Assembly: GCA_027013165.1 (NCBI GenBank)
Contig: JALUXV010000418.1
Location: forward strand, 1 to 45,021
Length of the DNA: 45,021 nucleotides
Direction: 5' to 3'
Source: Alteromonadaceae bacterium
GTDB taxonomy: Bacteria > Pseudomonadota > Gammaproteobacteria > Enterobacterales > Alteromonadaceae
This document shows, piece after piece, positions 31,423 through 39,162 of the stretch. How positions within the stretch are numbered: position 1 is the first letter of the stretch; every line of letters starts with the position of its first letter. Both the position numbers and the translations under genes were made by a program. The notes beneath the pieces were generated by a model. It was not told the origin of the DNA. It made no database searches and saw only the letters and a list, made by a program, of their open reading frames with translations.

Positions 31423-34170
31423 CTAATAGTAAGGGGTATTTTGTTTAAATGCTGCGATGTTGGGAATTTGATTGTCTGATAAATCATCTAACCCGTTGTG
31501 CTGTCCCTTAGCATATAAGACAAGCTCACCACAGTGCGAACGGTTAGCAAGTGAAGTGGCGTAGTTCTGAATGTCTTCGAACGATAATGCTTCAATACAT
31601 TGAGCCACTTGTGTGTGACGGTTGAAGGTGAAATCTTGAGTACCCAAGCTTACCCACAAGCGCTGGGATTTCATTGAGAAAGATAAGTCTTGTTCTTTTA
31701 ACTGTTTGAGTAAATTGTGTTGAATTGTCGACCAATAATATCGATAAAAACTTATTTCATTGAGTTGGTCGAGCAAAAACGTGGTCATTGCAGACAAAAT
31801 GTCTTTGGGGCCATGAGTGGGACTTTGTACGTAGAACACCATTCCCGGGTGTTGATTGTGTGGAACATAGCCGGTACCTGCAATATAACCCAACTGCTGT
31901 TCGGTTCTCAGCGCATTGAAAAATGGTGCCGCCAACATTTGTTCTAGTACCATAAACAATGCAGTGTCTTGCAACGATTGACTTGGTGCTTGAAGGTAAA
32001 GTACCACTGCTGCATCGTCGTGATCACACACTACTTCGTGGTACAAAGACTTGCCCACTGGGAGTTTGGCAACAGAACGCTGAATCGTGGGTAAGTTGGC
32101 ACCGTGGTACAGTGGCAAAGTATCGTTGTAGAAGGTTTCGGCTTGGTCATAGGTCCAATTACCGTGCATAAAGCTCTCGACAAAATAGTCGCTAAAGGCG
32201 TTTTCTTGCGCTCTTAGCATATCATTATGAGACACATTACCAACCGCATCTATTAGCTCGATGGGAGCCTGAGTACTCTTTTGCATAAGCACACTCAAGC
32301 GAGAGAATAGTCGGTTGGTGGGCTTATTCATCAAGGTATTGTGTAAACTTTGAAGTTGCAGTTGTTTGTGATGTTCAAAAACATCGCTAGGCACATGGTA
32401 ATGTTGAACTACATCGAGAAGCTGCTTGGCGAGCAGTGTTTGTTGGTCGGTAAACCCTCGAGTATGCAAGGTAAACCCAGCCTGATGACCGTAAAGTCTG
32501 TAATGTAGGCCCGCAATTTCAGCTCTGTAATACTTAGATTGCAAATGGTCATTAATGGCACTTAACCAAATTCGCTTCGCCGCTACATCAGCTCTGCTCT
32601 CGGAAAATGCGTGACTGTCGAAAGAAAGGTAAATGTCCCCTTTAGGGCTCTGAAACATAGAGTCCTGAGCAAACCAAAAGCGACTGAATTCAGACGAATG
32701 AATGGCTGAAGGTTTGCAATATTTATCTTCTACAGGAACGACAACATAGTTGGTTCCTAAATACGGATTTTTAGGAGGAAGCGTTAAACAACTAATGGCC
32801 CGCGGGTTTGATAGTTTTTCGAGTAACGAGTCACTCAGCCGTTCTACACTGTATTTAGCTTCATAGAATGCACAGGCCTTGTTAGTAACAACGTTATCTG
32901 CAATAACCTTTAAACGTAAATTTTGCGGTGTGAAATATGACAGCGCATTTTCTAAGGCCTGTTTGTCGTAAACCGCTTCAAACGTTCGCAGTTTTACCAC
33001 GTCTTCTGGTGAATATAAAAATAGATGTTGGGCAAAATCACTCACCAATGAAAGTGGTTTTACACTATCTTCGAATTTAATGGCAAGGGTGTTGAGTTTG
33101 GCTTTTTCGTTAAAACGCCATTCTTCATTGATAGCGTTGCTAATTAGCGCGATATAGCTAAATAGCGCGTTAAGAATGTGGTCTTTGTTTTCTAACCCTG
33201 TTTGGGTTAGCTGAAAACTCACGTTGAAATCTTTGAAGTCATCCCCCTCAATACCCGAGCCTGCAATTAAGTTTAATGCCCAATTTTTTGATTTTAAATA
33301 GGCCAGCAGGCTGCCTTCACCTTCGTCACCCAAAAGGTGGCTTAAATAATTAAGAGGTTGAACTACATAATCATTGTGCAGCCCAGGCAGAGCAAAGGTA
33401 ACAATCATTCTGCGTGCAGACTGCAAGGGTTGAATGTTGATTTGCACACCAAGATTCTCAGAGGTGTAAAGTGGTGGCCATTGAGTATTGGCGAGGGCTC
33501 CTGTCTCGAACCTACCAAAACACTGAGTAACAAGCGTGTGGATTTGCTCTATTGGCATGGGCGTTGAAATACACAGCGCCATATTGGCACCACAATAGTA
33601 AGTTTGGTGAAGCAGTTTTAATTTATCTCGAATAGCGCTGACCTTATGCTCACCAAACGTTAAGGCATTGCCCACTGAGAATTTAGAAAATGGGTGATCT
33701 GGATTACACGTTTCTTTGTGAATTTGATAAAGGCGGCGCAAATCGTCTTTGAGCTTAAACTTAAACTCAGCATCAATTGAGTGAATCTCGTTGGCGATAG
33801 CCTCTTTGTTTAAAAGGGGCTGCCTTATCATGTCGGCAAATGCCGGTAAGGTTTGAATTATGGCATCACCGTGGCACTGAAAATGATAGTTCGCGTACTC
33901 AGTACCTGTCCATGCGTTAATCGACCCGCCGTGTTTCTCTATAAACGCGTTAATTTCGTTTGGCTTTGATAGGTGTCTGCTACCCATAAAAAGCATATGC
34001 TCTAACAGGTGTGCTAGGCCATGACAATCGTCAGGATCATAGAAATGACCCGCTCTTACAGACAAAGAAACGTAAGAACTTGTTGATTGGGGATTACAGT
34101 GAACTAAAACTCTTAGCCCATTAGCCAATGTTACATGTGTCGCATTTTCAAAATCTAAGGAGGTAGTCAA
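31423..34170 (-). CDS. M16 (pitrilysin/insulinase-family) zinc metallopeptidase
   Basis: A 915 aa protein with the inverted zinc motif HLLEH at residues 54-58, and E135 placed 77 residues after H58, the pitrilysin spacing for the third ligand; E128 corresponds to the additional conserved glutamate. Four M16 domains fit the length, and the C-terminal region retains the substrate-binding R/Y segment FYRYYWSTIQHN and LRTEQQLGYIAGTGYVPH. There is no signal peptide, so it is probably cytoplasmic, unlike periplasmic E. coli pitrilysin. The start is TTG at 34170 with GAGA about five bases upstream. The nearby ATG (34175) is in another frame and meets a stop at once, while the first in-frame ATG would cut the active site. 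It is divergent from sixA. Confidence 0.9.
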   Translation of the reverse strand: MTTSLDFENATHVTLANGLRVLVHCNPQSTSSYVSLSVRAGHFYDPDDCHGLAHLLEHMLFMGSRHLSKPNEINAFIEKHGGSINAWTGTEYANYHFQCHGDAIIQTLPAFADMIRQPLLNKEAIANEIHSIDAEFKFKLKDDLRRLYQIHKETCNPDHPFSKFSVGNALTFGEHKVSAIRDKLKLLHQTYYCGANMALCISTPMPIEQIHTLVTQCFGRFETGALANTQWPPLYTSENLGVQINIQPLQSARRMIVTFALPGLHNDYVVQPLNYLSHLLGDEGEGSLLAYLKSKNWALNLIAGSGIEGDDFKDFNVSFQLTQTGLENKDHILNALFSYIALISNAINEEWRFNEKAKLNTLAIKFEDSVKPLSLVSDFAQHLFLYSPEDVVKLRTFEAVYDKQALENALSYFTPQNLRLKVIADNVVTNKACAFYEAKYSVERLSDSLLEKLSNPRAISCLTLPPKNPYLGTNYVVVPVEDKYCKPSAIHSSEFSRFWFAQDSMFQSPKGDIYLSFDSHAFSESRADVAAKRIWLSAINDHLQSKYYRAEIAGLHYRLYGHQAGFTLHTRGFTDQQTLLAKQLLDVVQHYHVPSDVFEHHKQLQLQSLHNTLMNKPTNRLFSRLSVLMQKSTQAPIELIDAVGNVSHNDMLRAQENAFSDYFVESFMHGNWTYDQAETFYNDTLPLYHGANLPTIQRSVAKLPVGKSLYHEVVCDHDDAAVVLYLQAPSQSLQDTALFMVLEQMLAAPFFNALRTEQQLGYIAGTGYVPHNQHPGMVFYVQSPTHGPKDILSAMTTFLLDQLNEISFYRYYWSTIQHNLLKQLKEQDLSFSMKSQRLWVSLGTQDFTFNRHTQVAQCIEALSFEDIQNYATSLANRSHCGELVLYAKGQHNGLDDLSDNQIPNIAAFKQNTPYY

Positions 34171-34262
34171 TACATTCTCGATTAAGCAATATTTATATTG
34201 TTATTTAATTTGCCTTAAGGAAGGTACTACACCGTAAGCAATACTAAAGTTTATACTCAAAT

Positions 34263-34289
34263 TTGACGGATAGTGCTAGGCGATATAAA
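34263..34289 (+). promoter_or_regulatory. Possible sixA promoter
   Basis: TTGACG (34263-34268) and TATAAA (34284-34289) are spaced by 15 bp, with an ATG 36 bases further on. If real, the TTG of the -35 box is not the sixA start codon. Confidence 0.35.
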
Positions 34290-34325
34290 CGCTCTCTGCT
34301 ATCGTTAACTTACGTTATTTATAGT

Positions 34326-34850
34326 ATGCGCAATGTCATGTCAGGTCAAAGTAGCAACGACGACATTTACTTTTTTATTATGCGTCACGGAGAAGCGGAA
34401 GCCCCGAGACTCGATGATAAAGGTAGACAACTCACAACAGTGGGTAAAGCTCAAACAGCCGACGCGAGCAATTGGCTTATCAAACACTATTGTCCTGATC
34501 ACAAAGTTGATTTCGCGCTGGTAAGCCCTTATCAACGCACGCGACAAACCTTTGACCTGTTTAGTAACTTTGTTTCCTCAAACAAAACCGAAATCAGCGA
34601 AGATATTACACCAAACGGCAACGCTGATGATGTTCATCACTACCTGTTTGCCAAAGCACATCGTTCGTTAAATATGACTACACCAATGAAGCGGGTGTTG
34701 GTGGTGAGTCATATGCCATTGGTGAGCTATTTGGTAGATTCTTTGTGTGGCTCTTTCACTACATGTTTGTTCGCTACCGCATCAATAGCAGTGATTAAGT
34801 ACAATTTGACTGAGCAAAAAGGCATATTAGAAACCCATTATCAAGGCTAA
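34326..34850 (+). CDS. sixA: SixA-type phosphohistidine phosphatase
   Basis: About 174 aa from the ATG at 34326. A histidine-phosphatase fold is shown by IMRHGEAE, with the nucleophile H21 in RHG, VSPYQRTRQTFDLF, and the second catalytic histidine in VLVVSHMPLVSYLVDSLCG. SixA removes phosphate from histidine on signalling proteins such as HPt domains or the nitrogen-PTS. The frame stays open to a TTG at 34263, but that codon overlaps a likely -35 box, and SixA proteins begin only a few residues before MRHGE; an ATG at 34338 is also possible. No clear Shine-Dalgarno marks either. The upstream intergenic region is shared with the divergent M16 peptidase gene. Confidence 0.88.
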   Translation: MRNVMSGQSSNDDIYFFIMRHGEAEAPRLDDKGRQLTTVGKAQTADASNWLIKHYCPDHKVDFALVSPYQRTRQTFDLFSNFVSSNKTEISEDITPNGNADDVHHYLFAKAHRSLNMTTPMKRVLVVSHMPLVSYLVDSLCGSFTTCLFATASIAVIKYNLTEQKGILETHYQG

Positions 34851-34905
34851 GTTTAGTTGTCATTTTCATAAGGATTGTGAAATTAGCCTATAAATCCAAA
34901 TTTAT

Positions 34906-34971
34906 CCCTACAGAAGTTTACGCTCTGACCGATAAACCTAATGAGAGCGTCAAGTTTAATTCACTGTAGGG
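34906..34971 (+). promoter_or_regulatory. Nested hairpin that covers the ribosome-binding site of the small downstream ORF
   Basis: CCCTACAG (34906-34913) and CTGTAGGG (34964-34971) are perfect 8 bp arms. Inside, ACGCTCT (34920-34926) and AGAGCGT (34944-34950) are perfect 7 bp arms. The outer 3' arm includes AGGG, the likely Shine-Dalgarno six bases before the ATG at 34978. In the mRNA it could sequester that site and make translation conditional. Confidence 0.45.
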
Positions 34972-34977
34972 CGGGAA

Positions 34978-35166
34978 ATGGCCACAAAATCAATTCCTGA
35001 ACTCCTCAAGCGATCGTTGCAATCCCATATGGAAGAATCAGATCTGCAAGATGATGAGGAGATGAGGCATATCATATCTAAGCTAACTACCTTGTCGGAT
35101 AAGGTAGCAGATGCAAAGGCGCGGGCACTGGCGAGACGCGCAGAGAAGGCGTCTCGCGAGGTTTAA
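34978..35166 (+). CDS. Small charged helical protein of unknown function
   Basis: A 62 aa ORF (MATKSIPELLKRSLQSHMEE at the start, then DDEEMRHIISKLTTLSDKVADA and a basic tail KARALARRAEKASREV, described here in pieces). It is soluble, highly charged and almost wholly alpha-helical by eye, with an acidic N-terminal half and a basic Ala/Arg-rich C-terminal half. AGGG precedes the ATG by six bases. Its stop overlaps the stop of the convergent CNNM/CorC gene by three bases, so the ORF fills the gap exactly. I do not recognise a family. The real-gene call rests on the Shine-Dalgarno, protein-like composition and the structured leader. Confidence 0.6.
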   Translation: MATKSIPELLKRSLQSHMEESDLQDDEEMRHIISKLTTLSDKVADAKARALARRAEKASREV

Positions 35167-36455
35167 TCAGACGAAGATGTCTTAGGTTCTATATAGAACT
35201 CAGGCATTATCCTCACCGTTTTTATCATGTTCTCTGAGATATCAACAATCTCTAAAGGGTAGCCGGCAAGTCTAACACTGATCTTGTTTTCTGGAATTTC
35301 TTCCAAGTATTCGAGCAATAATCCATTTAAGGTTTTAGGTCCCTCAGTTGGGAAGTTCCAATCCATCTCTTTATTCAGATCTCGAATGTTGGCACTGCCA
35401 TCGACTAACACTGAGCCGTCTTGCTGGGTATTTGCCTCTTTGCTGTGATCAGGCAGGGTAGTAGTGGTGAAATCACCGATAATTTCTTCAAGAATATCTT
35501 CTAGGGTAACCAAACCCATAATATCGCCGTATTCATCCACCACTAATGCGATGCGTTCCTTTTCGGTTTGAAACTTGTACATCAGTGTGTGCAATGGCGT
35601 AGATTCCGGCGTGAAGTAAATTTCTCTAACCGCTCTCAATAGCGTTGCTTTGGTAAACTGGTCTTTCGATAATAAACGCAGAGCATCACGTAGATGAACA
35701 AAGCCCACCGCATCATCAATACTATCGCGATACAGAAGTACCCGAGTGTGTTGAGCATGGGTTAGCTGCTTTTGAATTACTTTCCAGTCGTCGTTAATGT
35801 CTATAGCAACAATGTCAGACCGGGTAACCATGATATCTTCGGCGGTTACGCTCTCTAAATCGAGAATACCTACCAGCATATCTTGGTGCTTCTTCGGGAT
35901 CATGGTGCCAGACTCATACACCACGGTGCGCAACTCTTCGCGGCTTAACGAGTCTCCGTCGCCATCAGTAGGGCTTATACGAAGCAAAGAGAGTATGCCG
36001 TTGGTAATCGCGTTAATGAAAACCACAAACGGATACAGTAGTGTCATTAACGGCAGTAAGATCAAAGAACTTGGGAACGCGACTTTTTCGGGGTAGAGTG
36101 CCGCTAAGGTTTTAGGGGTGACCTCTGCAAAAATAAGTAAGATAAAGGTTAAACCAAAGGTTACTGCGAAGAACCCCCAATAATCTCCAAACAATCGAAT
36201 ACATATAACGGTAGCAATAGACGAAGCGGCGATATTAACTAGATTGTTGCCGATAAGTATCAGGCCAATCAAGCGATCAGGTCTGTCAAGAAGACGTTGA
36301 ACCCGTTTGGCAGAACGGTTCCCTTGGCTTTTTAAATGCTTTAGGCGATATCGATTTATCGACATCATTCCCGTTTCGGAACTAGAGAAATACGCAGAAA
36401 GTAATATGAGTACGCCAAGTGCGATAAATAGCGTACTCGTTGATATGTCGTCCAA
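35163..36455 (-). CDS. CNNM/CorC-family transporter (YfjD-like), DUF21 plus CBS pair plus CorC_HlyC domain
   Basis: A 430 aa protein with a DUF21 membrane domain (about 1-190: SAYFSSSETGMMSINRYRLK, LIGNNLVNIAASSIATVI, FAEVTPKTLAALYPEKVAFP), a CBS pair (about 205-335: VTAEDIMVTRSDIVAIDIND, RIALVVDEYGDIMGLVTLED) and a C-terminal CorC_HlyC domain. The match to E. coli YfjD as I remember it is good from the second residue on, supporting the TTG at 36455 as start; AAAGGAAA lies upstream and no ATG or GTG is available. The family is linked to Mg2+/Co2+ export or homeostasis. It lies next to a ypjD-like gene, as in E. coli, where yfjD, ypjD and ffh are neighbours. Confidence 0.92.
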   Translation of the reverse strand: MDDISTSTLFIALGVLILLSAYFSSSETGMMSINRYRLKHLKSQGNRSAKRVQRLLDRPDRLIGLILIGNNLVNIAASSIATVICIRLFGDYWGFFAVTFGLTFILLIFAEVTPKTLAALYPEKVAFPSSLILLPLMTLLYPFVVFINAITNGILSLLRISPTDGDGDSLSREELRTVVYESGTMIPKKHQDMLVGILDLESVTAEDIMVTRSDIVAIDINDDWKVIQKQLTHAQHTRVLLYRDSIDDAVGFVHLRDALRLLSKDQFTKATLLRAVREIYFTPESTPLHTLMYKFQTEKERIALVVDEYGDIMGLVTLEDILEEIIGDFTTTTLPDHSKEANTQQDGSVLVDGSANIRDLNKEMDWNFPTEGPKTLNGLLLEYLEEIPENKISVRLAGYPLEIVDISENMIKTVRIMPEFYIEPKTSSSD

Positions 36456-36560
36456 CGATGGTTTTCCTTTAATACTTGGACTTCAACTTTAGTTTTTTGG
36501 CGCTAGTGTTTCAAGAGAAAATTACGTGACAAAGCAGTTATCGTGCTCCTCACCACCAAA

Positions 36561-37352
36561 CTAGAGTAAAAACTCGCGAACTAACTTGCTACCAAAGTAG
36601 GCTAGAGACAAAAACATAACGCCAACTATCGTGAGCACTATGACTTGCTTACCTCGCCAACCTTTTAACTTTTGCCCGATTAACAGGGTTGAAAATATGC
36701 CAAGGGCGATGATCGACAAGACGGTTTTGTGAGCGTGAGATGTACTCAACATGTTGTCTAAAAATACAAAGCCCGAACCCAAAGAAATGAACAACAATAG
36801 GGTGCCAACTAACATAAGTTTAAACAAAATACTTTCCACTGCCATGAGTGGGGGAAGTGAAGAATGAAGTAATACACCCGCTTTTTCTTTGAGCTTATGG
36901 GTAATGTATGACATTTGAAGCGCGTAAAGAAATGCCATTACCAAGATACAATAGGCCAACAACGACAGGGTGATGTGAATAACTAGCCCCGGAAGCAACT
37001 GAATATCCATGACGTTTGACGAGGGAACTAGCCACGATACCGCAACTGTGAAAGCAGAGAAAACAAAAACCACAGGAAGTAAAATGATATTAGGCATAAC
37101 GGTAGCAAAGGCCACCATGGCTGTGCAGATAATCCAGGCGACGAGAGATAGAACATTAGTCACACTCATATCTTGGCCGGGCGCTACCCAAATGTTTTCC
37201 AGCAAGAACCCCAAGTGTGCCAGAATAGACACGCTTGCAATGATAAATCCTAGTTTTTTGTTTGGCCCTTCTGAGTGGACGAATTTTCCTATTAATACTG
37301 CTGCGGCGAGGAAATAAAGTAGTATCGCACACACAGCAAAAAGCGTACTCAT
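36561..37352 (-). CDS. YpjD/CcsA-like inner membrane protein
   Basis: About 263 aa from the ATG at 37352, chosen over an upstream codon at 37409 because AGGA lies six bases before it and the hydrophobic N-terminus (MSTLFAVCAILLYFLAAAVL) begins there. It has about eight membrane helices of the cytochrome c assembly (CcsA) fold, including LPGLVIHITLSLLAYCILVM and the C-terminal SHAHKTVLSIIALGIFSTLL, then GQKLKGWRGKQ, a YpjD hallmark. A full haem-handling tryptophan-rich WWD motif is not present, so a general cytochrome c biogenesis role is doubtful. In E. coli the equivalent gene is divergent from ffh, the same arrangement as here. The function is not settled. Confidence 0.88.
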   Translation of the reverse strand: MSTLFAVCAILLYFLAAAVLIGKFVHSEGPNKKLGFIIASVSILAHLGFLLENIWVAPGQDMSVTNVLSLVAWIICTAMVAFATVMPNIILLPVVFVFSAFTVAVSWLVPSSNVMDIQLLPGLVIHITLSLLAYCILVMAFLYALQMSYITHKLKEKAGVLLHSSLPPLMAVESILFKLMLVGTLLLFISLGSGFVFLDNMLSTSHAHKTVLSIIALGIFSTLLIGQKLKGWRGKQVIVLTIVGVMFLSLAYFGSKLVREFLL

Positions 37353-37473
37353 AATAAATCCTATTTGCATTCGCCTAATGTCGCTAAGATCGTATTGATA
37401 CTTGAACAACAGTTCATTTTCAATGTTTTCTTTGTAATACAGGGTGATTTTAAGAATACATGGCCACGTGGGG

Positions 37474-37503
37474 TTAGGTGAACAATAATTTTTACGTTAC
37501 AAT
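37474..37503 (+). promoter_or_regulatory. Possible ffh promoter
   Basis: TACAAT (37498-37503) is a good -10 box. The best -35 candidate, TTAGGT (37474-37479) at 18 bp spacing, is weak. The site is 43 bp before the ffh ATG. Confidence 0.35.
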
Positions 37504-37545
37504 ACGCGCAGAATATATCCTCGAATTAACCTGAAGTTTCACGCT

Positions 37546-38958
37546 ATGTTTGAAAATTTATCCGAACGCTTAGGCCAAACGCTCAGAAATGTGAGCGGGA
37601 AAGGGCGACTTACTGACGACAATATTAAAGATACGCTACGGGAAGTGCGTATGGCCCTCCTTGAGGCCGACGTTGCATTGCCAGTAGTGAAAGCCTTTGT
37701 TGCGCAAGTCAAAGAGCGTGCAGTAGGAACCGAGGTCACCAAAAGCCTGAAGCCGGGCCAAGTGTTCATCAAAATCGTTCAATCAGAACTAGAAGCCGTG
37801 ATGGGCGCCGCGAACGAGCGTTTAGACCTAGCGGCTGCGCCTCCTGCCGTTGTGCTTATGGCGGGTTTACAAGGTGCTGGTAAAACGACCTCTGTGGGTA
37901 AATTAGCAAAGTACCTTACCGAGCGTGAAAAGAAGAAAGTCCTAGTAGTGAGTGCCGATATTTATCGTCCAGCGGCGATTAAGCAGCTAGAAACTCTTGC
38001 TACCGATGTGGGAGTAGGCTTCCACCCATCTACCATTTTGCAAAAGCCCATTGATATTGTAGAAAGCGCTATCGATGCAGCTAAAAAGCAGTTCTACGAT
38101 GTACTTCTTGTAGATACCGCCGGACGTCTTCATGTCGATAGTGACATGATGGATGAAATCAAAGACCTTCACGCAGCGGTTAAGCCTGTTGAAACCCTTT
38201 TCGTGGTTGATGCTATGACAGGTCAAGATGCCGCAAACACGGCAAAGGCTTTCAATGACGCCCTTCCACTTACCGGTGTTATTCTGACTAAAGCTGACGG
38301 TGATGCCCGAGGCGGTGCGGCGCTTTCTGTTCGCCACATTACTGGTAAACCTATTAAATTTATTGGTATGGGTGAGAAGCTCGATGCACTTGAGCCATTC
38401 CATCCAGAGCGTATTGCTTCTCGTATTCTTGGTATGGGCGACGTACTGAGCTTAATTGAAGAAGTTGAGCGTAAGGTTGATAAAAAGAAAGCCGAGAAGT
38501 TAGCCAAGAAAGTTCAAAAAGGTAAAGGTTTTGACCTGCAAGACTTTAAAGACCAGCTTGAACAAATGAAAAACATGGGCGGCATGATGGGGATGATGGA
38601 CAAGCTACCGGGTATGGGTGGCATGTCAGAGAAAATCAAAGAGCAAGCCAACGACAAGCAGTTCAACCAAATGGAAGCTATCATCAATTCGATGACGCCA
38701 GCAGAACGCGCAAGACCTGACATCATTAAAGGGTCTCGTAAGCGTCGTATTGCCGCAGGCTCGGGTACGCAAATTCAAGACGTTAATCGTTTGCTCAAGC
38801 AGTTCACGCAAATGCAGAAAATGATGAAGAAGATGTCTGGCGGCGGCATGAAGAAAATGATGCGTCAAATGAAAGGCATGATGCCTCCGGGCGGGCCAGG
38901 TGGTTTTGGTGGTCCAGGCGGCTTTGGTGGTGGCGGTGGTATGTTCCCACCACGCTAG
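37546..38958 (+). CDS. ffh: Signal recognition particle protein Ffh
   Basis: A 470 aa SRP54 GTPase that binds 4.5S RNA and signal sequences to target membrane proteins co-translationally. The N domain (1-85) has ALLEADVALPVV. The G domain has G1 GLQGAGKTT (107-115), DTAGRLHVD, TKADGDARGGAALS and the closing GMGEKLDALEPFHPERIASR. The methionine-rich M domain (about 325-435) contains the RNA-binding segment IIKGSRKRRIAAGSGT. It is longer than E. coli Ffh (453 aa) because of a glycine-rich tail after MKGMMPPG, with repeated GGFGG units. It is divergent from the ypjD-like gene. The rpsP operon that usually follows ffh in gammaproteobacteria is not next to it here. Confidence 0.98.
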   Translation: MFENLSERLGQTLRNVSGKGRLTDDNIKDTLREVRMALLEADVALPVVKAFVAQVKERAVGTEVTKSLKPGQVFIKIVQSELEAVMGAANERLDLAAAPPAVVLMAGLQGAGKTTSVGKLAKYLTEREKKKVLVVSADIYRPAAIKQLETLATDVGVGFHPSTILQKPIDIVESAIDAAKKQFYDVLLVDTAGRLHVDSDMMDEIKDLHAAVKPVETLFVVDAMTGQDAANTAKAFNDALPLTGVILTKADGDARGGAALSVRHITGKPIKFIGMGEKLDALEPFHPERIASRILGMGDVLSLIEEVERKVDKKKAEKLAKKVQKGKGFDLQDFKDQLEQMKNMGGMMGMMDKLPGMGGMSEKIKEQANDKQFNQMEAIINSMTPAERARPDIIKGSRKRRIAAGSGTQIQDVNRLLKQFTQMQKMMKKMSGGGMKKMMRQMKGMMPPGGPGGFGGPGGFGGGGGMFPPR

Positions 38959-38983
38959 TTTAAAACTTTTCGTTTTTTATCGA

Positions 38984-39004
38984 GGGAAAGCATTTTGCTT
39001 TCCC
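38984..39004 (+). terminator. Probable terminator after ffh
   Basis: GGGAAAGCA (38984-38992) pairs perfectly with TGCTTTCCC (38996-39004) around a TTT loop, 25 bases beyond the ffh stop. The following bases TACTATCCCTTATTTC are only moderately T-rich. Confidence 0.6.
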
Positions 39005-39162
39005 TACTATCCCTTATTTCTTCTCACTTCACACCGGTTTTTTTTCCACTTATTACTTGCCACGCAGTGCAACCTTTAGCAAATCGTAATAAACTGAGCG
39101 GCTATTCGCGCTAATAAGACACACACGCTTTATCAAGTGTGCTAGATACAAACAGGAAGAAT

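Noticed and set aside
34263-34325. N-terminal extension of SixA from the TTG at 34263
   Set aside because: The TTG lies in a likely -35 box, and the 21 added residues are not part of the SixA fold, which normally begins just before MRHGE.
39139-39162. GTG start eight codons upstream of the SMC-like ATPase
   Set aside because: The ATG at 39163 has AGGAAGA directly upstream and gives an N-terminus that leads straight into the first beta strand of the head.
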